From CAYRKQ01 sp964424985 (GTDB lineage: Bacteria; Patescibacteriota; Saccharimonadia; Saccharimonadales; UBA7683): a stretch of 11,498 nt of DNA. Below, piece after piece: positions 6,615 to 11,498 of this stretch (position 1 is its first letter; every line of letters starts with the position of its first letter). Under the pieces are notes generated by a model. That model saw only the letters and a program-made list of their open reading frames with translations, was not told where the DNA came from and searched no databases. The DNA is taken from assembly GCA_964424985.1 (NCBI GenBank), contig CAYRKQ010000022.1, positions 1-11,498 of the forward strand, given 5' to 3'. Made by a program: the position numbers and the translations under genes.

Positions 6615-7790
6615 ATGAAGATAGACAAGAAAAAACCTAAGCATATTTTATTTCTACTAAAGGCAACTTTTGCGGTATCTACGGCAACTGTAGTGAGCCC
6701 ACTTTTGAAGAAGCCGAAAGTGCCGACCACTATTTTGTACGGGCATCAGCTAAATGGTAATATAAAAGCTTTTCTCGATTACTGCCAACGATCTAAAAAA
6801 GATGTTGAGCTCTATTTTCTAGGAGACCCTTGGTATGTAAAAACACTTCAGGCATCTTCTCAAGAAGGGCTAAGCGGAACACTTGATATAACGAGCTTTA
6901 AGGATATGAAGAAGGCGGTGAAAGCAGACGCAATTTTAACTACCCACGGTCTGCATATATTCCACACAATACTTCGCCATACTGGCCTAAAGTTTATTGA
7001 CGTGTGGCACGGTATTCCATATAAGGGTTGGCCACGTAATGAATTTAAAGAACAAATCAACTACGATGAGGTGTGGGTTAGTTCGCAAGAAATGAAGAAA
7101 CTCTACGAATCGATGTATAACTTCCCCCCGCAAATTGTAAAAGCACTGGGATATGCCCGAGTAGATGATCTTATTAATGCGAATTATCGTACAAAGGATA
7201 TACTAAAAAAATACAAAATAGAAGGATTTAAAAAATACATACTTATTGCACCAACATGGAAACAGGATGATCAAGGTAGAAGCATTTTCCCCTACGGGGT
7301 TACTGCCAAGGAACTATTTAATATGCTTGAAAAGGTAGGTAAAGATAACAATGCATTAATTATATTCAGAGCGCATCTAAATAGCGGCGATGAAATAGGA
7401 AATGTTACGTATAGGCACGTCAAAGTTATGCCACACACAAGTTATCCTGTAACAGAAGAGTTCCTGTGGATAGCCGATGTACTAGTAACAGACTGGTCAT
7501 CAATTGCATTTGACTATCTTCCTCTGAAGAGACCCACAATTTTTCTAGACGTACCTTCGCCTTTTAAGGCTGGGTTTACACTGGGGCCCGAGCATCGGTT
7601 TGGGTTTATTGCAACTGATATTTCACAGCTCGAACATTCGCTTGATAGGTACGTAGGTGATAGTGAGGCTTACGGTCGTGAGAATAACTCGAAAGTAGTT
7701 GGTGCCATGCGGGCAGCCTACGGCAATCTAGCTGATGGGAAAGCGGGTGAACGGTATTTTGAACGTCTCACAAAGCTCACTAACCGATAA
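6615..7790 (+). CDS. CDP-glycerol glycerophosphotransferase family protein (TagB/TagF-like)
   Basis: The 391-aa protein matches the Glyphos_transf family (PF04464): VDVWHGIPYKG-type motif (H132 region), LGYARVDDLIN, the strand ILIAPTWKQDD, IIFRAH (H254) and the donor-site motif VLVTDWSSIAFDYLPLKRPTIF (residues about 289-310). The enzyme would transfer glycerol phosphate from CDP-glycerol to a membrane-bound acceptor on the cytoplasmic face. The length is close to the single-unit primase TagB rather than the longer polymerase TagF, which carries an extra N-terminal domain. Sequence reading alone does not separate priming from polymerisation, so no symbol is given. The N-terminus (LLKATFAVSTATVV) is hydrophobic and may attach to the membrane. 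It is transcribed divergently from the operon that makes its CDP-glycerol donor and ends 2 nt from the convergent GT4 gene. Confidence 0.9.
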   Translation: MKIDKKKPKHILFLLKATFAVSTATVVSPLLKKPKVPTTILYGHQLNGNIKAFLDYCQRSKKDVELYFLGDPWYVKTLQASSQEGLSGTLDITSFKDMKKAVKADAILTTHGLHIFHTILRHTGLKFIDVWHGIPYKGWPRNEFKEQINYDEVWVSSQEMKKLYESMYNFPPQIVKALGYARVDDLINANYRTKDILKKYKIEGFKKYILIAPTWKQDDQGRSIFPYGVTAKELFNMLEKVGKDNNALIIFRAHLNSGDEIGNVTYRHVKVMPHTSYPVTEEFLWIADVLVTDWSSIAFDYLPLKRPTIFLDVPSPFKAGFTLGPEHRFGFIATDISQLEHSLDRYVGDSEAYGRENNSKVVGAMRAAYGNLADGKAGERYFERLTKLTNR

Positions 7791-7792
7791 AT

Positions 7793-9037
7793 TTACGGAA
7801 AAAGTAGGTCAAGATGTTGTTGGGCGATGTCTGGCCAGCTATAGTGCTGTGCGAGTTTCTTCGCTTCTTTACTGATGTTTGCTTCCTGGGGTAAAGTCAA
7901 GCCACGGGCTTTTTGTAGTAGCTGCATGAGAGAGACGGCATCTTTCTCTGGAAAGAGGAACCCATTTTTTCCTGAATGCAAAACAAGTTCACCTCCACTC
8001 GATGTACTTGCGAAGACGATTTTTCCTCGCGCTAAGGCTTCCATAAGAACGACCGGGAAGCCTTCTGAATCACCGCTTGAGTCAATGATAGAGGGTACGC
8101 ATACATATTTCGCCATAGCAAGTAAGGTTTCTTTAGCAGAACCACTTACATAGCCTGTGAATACTACGCCACTTACGCCAAGTATGGACACTTGCTTTCT
8201 TAAAGAGTCTAGTAGTTGCCCGTCTCCAGCAATCACCAATTGGAGCTGACCACGCGTGTCTTCTGGTAACTGAGCAAAAGCCTCAAGTAAATATTTTATG
8301 CCCTTTTTCTCAGCAAGGCGACCTAAAAAGAGAATATAGTCCTTTTCTTCCGAAATTTTATACTGTGTAAGTACCTTATGTGCATCTACTTTCTGTATAG
8401 CATTTGTATCGGTGGATACGCCCATAGGGAGAATTTTATATTTCGTAGCTACAATTTCCCACTGCTGTGGCGTAAAGAAATGGCGGATTTTGGCTTCGGT
8501 TCTTTCTGACACGGCAGTAAAAAAGTTCGCCTTTTTACAAACCCAGCGTATCAGGGGCTTGCTAAAGGGTGCTTTTCTCAAAACCGATACATCTGACGCA
8601 TGGGTAGTGAACGCATAGGGTGTTTTTGTGAGCAGACTAACAAAGGCCGCGTTGATTGCTTGAGGCATAAACCAGTGTGCATATATAATATCTGGCCTCT
8701 CTTTTCGAACAAGTTTTAGTAATGAAAAGAACTGTGCTACACAAAAAAAAGGTATCTGCAGGTAGAGTAGGCGATTCTTTTTAAGGGCTGGCATGATAGC
8801 TCGACCTGTAAGAAGCTCCCATCTTTTTGGCCAAAAGTAGTGAAATCGCACCTCTTTATAAGCGGGTTCGCCAAGTGTTCTATTGCTTGTTTTACTGTAA
8901 GCATTGTGAGGAGCATGGAGTACAACTTCTAGCGATGGGTTAAGCTTCTTAAGCTCTATTGCTTGATCTTTAACAAACGAGGGAACAGGGTCTTTGTCTG
9001 AGACCGGTAAAGTCGATGTTGTTATAACTACCCGCAT
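7793..9037 (-). CDS. GT4-family glycosyltransferase (GT-B fold)
   Basis: The complete 414-aa protein has both GT-B halves. The N-terminal half starts MRVVITTSTLPV and carries YAHWFMPQ, TTHASDV and FTAVSERT, the usual acceptor-side landmarks. The C-terminal half has YILFLGRLAEKKGIKYLLEAF, LVIAGDGQLLDSL and the EX7E motif in DSEGFPVVLMEALARGK (E325 and E333), which binds the nucleotide-sugar donor in retaining GT4 enzymes. The sugar cannot be deduced. No membrane span is required, although the LQIPFFCVAQFF segment is hydrophobic and may contact the membrane. The ATG at 9037 lies 3 nt after the stop of the GT2 gene, so the two form an operon. No Shine-Dalgarno sequence is obvious. It probably adds a sugar to a lipid-linked glycan or wall polymer. 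Confidence 0.9.
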   Translation of the reverse strand: MRVVITTSTLPVSDKDPVPSFVKDQAIELKKLNPSLEVVLHAPHNAYSKTSNRTLGEPAYKEVRFHYFWPKRWELLTGRAIMPALKKNRLLYLQIPFFCVAQFFSLLKLVRKERPDIIYAHWFMPQAINAAFVSLLTKTPYAFTTHASDVSVLRKAPFSKPLIRWVCKKANFFTAVSERTEAKIRHFFTPQQWEIVATKYKILPMGVSTDTNAIQKVDAHKVLTQYKISEEKDYILFLGRLAEKKGIKYLLEAFAQLPEDTRGQLQLVIAGDGQLLDSLRKQVSILGVSGVVFTGYVSGSAKETLLAMAKYVCVPSIIDSSGDSEGFPVVLMEALARGKIVFASTSSGGELVLHSGKNGFLFPEKDAVSLMQLLQKARGLTLPQEANISKEAKKLAQHYSWPDIAQQHLDLLFP

Positions 9038-9040
9038 TAG

Positions 9041-9982
9041 TTATTTGACAAACCTTGCTCTTCGAGTCTGCTCAAGCTGTAGTTCAATCAAAGAGCGGTT
9101 AATTCGTATAAGATCTGCAATAACACCCAAGGCTAACGACAGAAACGCACCGGTAAGCAAAACTGCGCCAAGCAGCAGTGATTGTAAGTGATGACCGGCC
9201 TCCCCTTCAATTATAAAGAGAAGATAGCGGCCAAATGGAATGAGCCCGAGCATGCCTAAGAAAATTGCAAGTGATATGAACACAGCATAGGGTTTATACA
9301 TGAGATAGCTGCGTACAATTGCCCCGCCAGATTTGAACATATGCTGCCATATATTTTTAAATAGCCGTGATTCGCGCGTCTTAGGATTTGTAGTAATAGG
9401 TATGCTGGCAATTGCTAAATTTTTATTCCCTGCTTGAATGATGGTTTCCATACAGTAACTAAACTTAGTAACCACATTGAGTCTATAGAGTGATTCACGG
9501 CTGTAGGCTCGAAATCCGCTAGCAGCATCGGGGAGTTTTGTGCCAGCGGCTTTATTGACCACGTAGCTACCAAAACGCTGCATGAATTTTTTGAAGGGGG
9601 AGAAGTGCGCAATTTTGCTTGTTTGACGATCACCAATGACAATCTCTGCCTGGCCATCAATAATTGGTTGAATGAGGTCGGCAATGCGCTGCTGCGGGTA
9701 TTGGTTATCGCCATCGGTATTGACTACGATATCGGCACCAAGCTCTAAGGCTTTGTTAACACCATCTTGGAATGAACGAGCGAGCCCCATATTGCGGCGG
9801 TGAAGCACAAAGTGCTTTACGCCATGGCTTTTTGCCACCTCAATAGTTTTATCAGTTGAACCATCGTCAATAATTAAAATTTCAAGATCAACCCCAGGAA
9901 TCTTCTTCGGAATAGATTCCAACACCAAAGGAAGGGTTTTTTCCTCATTCAAGCAGGGTATTTGTACGATTACTTTTGTCAC
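9041..9982 (-). CDS. GT2 glycosyltransferase of the polyprenyl-phosphate (DPM1/GtrB-like) type
   Basis: The 313-aa protein starts with the GT-A fold sequence VIVQIPCLNEEKTLPLVLES, followed by IIDDGSTDKT (D39, D40, D44), NMGLARSFQDGV and the metal-binding motif NTDGDNQY (D90, D92). DAASGFRAYSRES is also typical of the dolichol-phosphate-mannose-synthase branch. Two transmembrane helices (about 232-258 and 267-289) follow, as in GtrB/ArnC-like enzymes that load a sugar onto undecaprenyl phosphate for GT-C enzymes on the outer face. A polyprenyl-phosphate sugar made here could therefore serve the GT-C-like protein at 2960, which is an inference. The GTG start at 9982 has no Shine-Dalgarno sequence and lies 9 nt from a TAAAAT -10 box. 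The nearest alternative GTG (9987) runs into a stop. It is the first gene of the operon. Confidence 0.9.
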   Translation of the reverse strand: MTKVIVQIPCLNEEKTLPLVLESIPKKIPGVDLEILIIDDGSTDKTIEVAKSHGVKHFVLHRRNMGLARSFQDGVNKALELGADIVVNTDGDNQYPQQRIADLIQPIIDGQAEIVIGDRQTSKIAHFSPFKKFMQRFGSYVVNKAAGTKLPDAASGFRAYSRESLYRLNVVTKFSYCMETIIQAGNKNLAIASIPITTNPKTRESRLFKNIWQHMFKSGGAIVRSYLMYKPYAVFISLAIFLGMLGLIPFGRYLLFIIEGEAGHHLQSLLLGAVLLTGAFLSLALGVIADLIRINRSLIELQLEQTRRARFVK

Positions 9983-9991
9983 TTCACAACT

Positions 9992-10000
9992 ATTTTAACA
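9992..10000 (-). promoter_or_regulatory. Extended -10 promoter for the GT2-GT4 operon
   Basis: The minus strand reads TGTTAAAAT at 10000-9992, a TGn extension plus the hexamer TAAAAT (9997-9992). The start codon GTG at 9982 is 9 nt beyond the hexamer, so the leader would be 0-3 nt. The -35 position is poor. It is divergent from the toxin-antitoxin promoter at 10028. Confidence 0.55.
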
Positions 10001-10027
10001 GACATAGTTCTTATAAACCTATAATTC

Positions 10028-10057
10028 TTGACAAAATGCAGGCATGCATGCTACAAT
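10028..10057 (+). promoter_or_regulatory. Strong promoter of the toxin-antitoxin operon
   Basis: A perfect -35 box TTGACA (10028-10033), an 18-nt spacer and an extended -10 TGCTACAAT (hexamer 10052-10057) give the best promoter in the window. The hexamer ends 6 nt before the antitoxin ATG at 10064, so the mRNA should be leaderless or nearly so. Confidence 0.8.
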
Positions 10058-10066
10058 GCAGGCATG
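10035..10066 (+). repeat. Operator-like direct repeats and palindrome in the toxin-antitoxin promoter
   Basis: AATGCAGGCATG occurs at 10035-10046 and again at 10055-10066, exactly 20 bp apart, about two turns of the helix. Between them lies the perfect palindrome GCATGCATGC (10042-10051). The elements cover the spacer, the -10 box and the start codon. This is where a ribbon-helix-helix antitoxin would be expected to bind and repress its own operon. Binding is inferred. Confidence 0.65.
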
Positions 10067-10339
10067 AAATCATTGCAATATACAATTAGAAATGTACCAG
10101 AGCCGGTAGATCGCTATCTTAGAAAGCGCGCTCGGTTGAGCGGACAGAGTCTAAACCAAGTGGTAATAGAAGAACTTTCTGAAAAAGCGGGGATTGGGAG
10201 TGAGAATATACTCGACTCGCTTGATTGGTTTATCGGTAACGGTGGTATGGGCACAGATGTTCTAAAAGCACTTGAGGAAGAAGATAAAATACAAAAAGAA
10301 CTGGCTCGAAAAGAACTAGAAGATGATAATCGATACTAA
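10064..10339 (+). CDS. Ribbon-helix-helix antitoxin (VapB/FitA-like)
   Basis: The 91-aa protein begins MKSLQYTIRNVPEPVDRYLR, a short beta strand followed by a helix. The turn and second helix are LSGQSLNQVVIEELSEKAG (residues 25-43), the pattern of MetJ/Arc-type DNA-binding antitoxins such as FitA. The C-terminal half (about 48-91) includes LDWFIGNGG and a charged helix rich in E, K and D. This part would wrap around and inhibit the toxin. The start is ATG at 10064, at the predicted transcript start. An upstream in-frame TTG at 10028 is part of the -35 box. The last 17 nt overlap the toxin gene, which favours coupled translation. The antitoxin probably represses the operon by binding the direct repeats at its start. 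Confidence 0.85.
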   Translation: MKSLQYTIRNVPEPVDRYLRKRARLSGQSLNQVVIEELSEKAGIGSENILDSLDWFIGNGGMGTDVLKALEEEDKIQKELARKELEDDNRY

Positions 10340-10718
10340 TGTTTACAGTGCGCTTGATGCTGGGCAACCGATAGCATCAGAAGCAATTAAAGGTGCTGAG
10401 CAACTATGTCTACCAGTAATCGTGATCGCTGAACTGAAGTATGGTTTCAAGAATGGCCGGAACTGCCAATTGAACGAAAACAACTTGGACAAATTTCTTT
10501 CGCAGCCAACAGTACAAATTTTATACGCGACAGACCAAACGGCCGAGATTTACGCAGAATTAGCTACCTTTTCAAGAAGGCTGGGTCGCTCGGTAGGTAG
10601 CAACGATTTATGGATAGCCGCCCTAGCGAAACAGCATGAAGAGCGGTTGATTACGTATGACAGAGACTTCGAAGTATTTAAAGACATTTTGAGGCCGGGC
10701 GTGACTATACTTAAATAG
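10323..10718 (+). CDS. PIN-domain toxin ribonuclease (VapC/FitB-like)
   Basis: The 131-aa protein is the typical length of a VapC toxin. It carries the acidic PIN residues in order: MIIDTN (D4), VIAELKYG (E37), GSNDLWIAALA (D95) and ITYDRDF (D113, D115). These coordinate divalent metal for single-stranded RNA cleavage, often of tRNA or rRNA in this family. The specific target cannot be told from sequence. All key acids are present, so the toxin looks intact. The ATG at 10323 overlaps the antitoxin end by 17 nt in a different frame, and its ribosome site is weak (AGAAG just upstream), which would keep toxin synthesis tied to antitoxin translation. The gene converges with the UDP-glucose dehydrogenase gene, with 45 nt between stops. 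The pair is probably a stabilising or stress-response module rather than part of glycan synthesis. Confidence 0.9.
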   Translation: MIIDTNVYSALDAGQPIASEAIKGAEQLCLPVIVIAELKYGFKNGRNCQLNENNLDKFLSQPTVQILYATDQTAEIYAELATFSRRLGRSVGSNDLWIAALAKQHEERLITYDRDFEVFKDILRPGVTILK

Positions 10719-10763
10719 TGGTTAGTCACATGCAGTTTAAGCATTACAGTATTTTTATGGTTG

Positions 10764-11498
10764 CTATCTTCCAACTCCAATATAGGTAATATCTTCTTTT
10801 TCTATTATATCTTTATTAAGGCAATTCATACAGTCAACAATAGCCGTTACGTTACTAGCCTGTTTTAGCCACGACAAATCTTTAAATACAGGCCAGTCAG
10901 TGGCTACAAATACAATTTCAGCATCTTTTACGGCACTCGCTAAACTTTCAGAAATCAACACACCTCTATGAAGATGCTCACCAGCTTCTTTATTTGCCTC
11001 AGGATCGTAGGCAGTGACACTAGCCCCTTCGCTTTGCAAGAAGTTAGCAATTTTTACAGCTGGTGATTTTCTGGCGTCACTAGTACCGGCTTTAAAGGCT
11101 AGCCCTAAGACGGTCATATTCTTGCCGCTTACACTACCTTGACTCCTTTTTACTTTCTCCACTATGTAACCTGCCATAGACTCGTTAACTTCAGTTGCAG
11201 CGTGCATAATTGGCATATCAACACCATTTTCTCGAGCGCTACTAATGAGGCCGCTAACATCTTTGGGGAAGCAGCCGCCGCCGTACCCACGACCAGCATT
11301 TAAGAATGCTCGGCCTATGCGCCTGTCTGTGCCAATGCCATCCATAACACCACTGACATCAGCGCCTGTCTCGTCGGCAAGTTTAGCAATCGAATTGGCA
11401 AAAGAAATTTTAAGTGCCAAAAAGGCATTAGCCGTTACTTTTATTAACTCCCCCCAAGGTAAGCCACTAGTTCTACTAGTGTGACTAGACTCGGTTTG
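10764..11498 (-). CDS. UDP-glucose 6-dehydrogenase, C-terminal part cut by window edge
   Basis: The frame is open to the right edge, giving 244 visible residues of an enzyme of usually about 430-450. It oxidises UDP-glucose to UDP-glucuronate with two NAD+. Visible landmarks are GELIKVTANAFLALKISFAN, GIGTDRRIGRAF, and the active-site motif GYGGGCFPKD with the catalytic cysteine at 11273-11271. These are followed by the C-terminal Rossmann domain (VLGLAFKAGTSDARKSPA, VTAYDP, IVFVATDWPVF). A TTG at 11420 is not a start, because conserved family sequence continues upstream of it. Most relatives have Ser where this has the third Gly of GGGCFPKD, a mild variation. UDP-N-acetylmannosamine dehydrogenase is the main alternative. 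UDP-glucuronate would feed acidic wall or capsule polymers, in line with the rest of the locus. Confidence 0.9.
   Translation of the reverse strand, partial: QTESSHTSRTSGLPWGELIKVTANAFLALKISFANSIAKLADETGADVSGVMDGIGTDRRIGRAFLNAGRGYGGGCFPKDVSGLISSARENGVDMPIMHAATEVNESMAGYIVEKVKRSQGSVSGKNMTVLGLAFKAGTSDARKSPAVKIANFLQSEGASVTAYDPEANKEAGEHLHRGVLISESLASAVKDAEIVFVATDWPVFKDLSWLKQASNVTAIVDCMNCLNKDIIEKEDITYIGVGR

Noticed and set aside
10028..10063. TTG at 10028 as the antitoxin start
   Set aside because: The TTG is the first half of the -35 box TTGACA. The added residues translate the operator repeats. ATG 10064 begins the typical RHH strand.
10719..10763. Intrinsic terminator between the toxin and dehydrogenase genes
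   Set aside because: Only a 4-bp ATGC/GCAT pairing is visible in this 45-nt stretch, too weak to call, and without a clear T-run next to it.
11418..11420. TTG at 11420 as the start of the dehydrogenase
   Set aside because: The same frame continues upstream as GELIKVTANAF, a conserved part of the family, to the window edge. The gene is simply truncated by the window.
11466..11488. Three ACTAG copies with 9-bp spacing near the right edge
   Set aside because: They fall in frame within the dehydrogenase gene and encode a plain THR-SER pattern (TSRTSG). The unit is too short and too coding-constrained to treat as a regulatory repeat.

Overview
The window looks like a stretch of a small-genome bacterium of the Candidatus Saccharibacteria (TM7) / Patescibacteria type. 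The reasons are family resemblance, not a database search. The 192-aa membrane-anchored protein and the lysozyme-like/lectin protein resemble proteins I associate with that lineage. Genes are packed with 2-5 nt gaps or short overlaps, no gene-free stretch exceeds 100 nt, base composition is AT-leaning, and several promoters sit directly on start codons. Stop codons TAA, TAG and TGA are all used, so the standard bacterial code fits and the TGA-glycine code of SR1/Gracilibacteria does not. No tRNA, rRNA, CRISPR array or insertion sequence was seen.

Layout, left to right. (1) 1-327, minus: N-terminal part of a GT4-type glycosyltransferase cut by the window edge. (2) 372-2893, minus: a two-gene unit, a 192-aa single-pass membrane protein followed, through an ATGA overlap, by a 648-aa secreted protein (lysozyme-like domain, two NBR1-type Ig-like domains, bulb-lectin domain). 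(3) 2960-4132, plus: a multi-membrane-span protein resembling GT-C glycosyltransferases. (4) 4136-6554, minus: a three-gene operon of a UPF0104/AglD-like membrane protein, glycerol-3-phosphate dehydrogenase (gpsA) and glycerol-3-phosphate cytidylyltransferase (tagD). (5) 6615-7790, plus, divergent from that operon: a CDP-glycerol glycerophosphotransferase of the TagB/TagF family. (6) 7793-9982, minus: a two-gene operon of a GT2 polyprenyl-phosphate-type glycosyltransferase and a second GT4 glycosyltransferase. (7) 10064-10718, plus: a type II toxin-antitoxin pair (RHH antitoxin and PIN toxin). (8) 10764-11498, minus: the C-terminal part of a UDP-glucose 6-dehydrogenase cut by the right edge.

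Taken together this is a cell-surface polymer locus. GpsA would make sn-glycerol 3-phosphate, TagD would activate it to CDP-glycerol, and the TagB/F-like enzyme would transfer glycerol phosphate to a lipid-linked acceptor. The GT2, GT4, GT-C, UPF0104 and UDP-glucuronate-forming enzymes would build, move or decorate glycans. This suggests a teichoic-acid-like glycerol-phosphate polymer. The secreted lysozyme-like/lectin protein may act on the cell's own wall or on that of a host bacterium.

Two observations stand out. First, five of the seven visible promoters place the predicted transcription start on or within about 3 nt of the start codon, three of them at exactly the same spacing, which points to widespread leaderless mRNA. 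Second, the 10-N gap inside gpsA is flanked by an identical 7-bp sequence on both sides. Merging the two copies restores a perfect 335-aa GpsA, so the apparent frame break is an assembly artefact.
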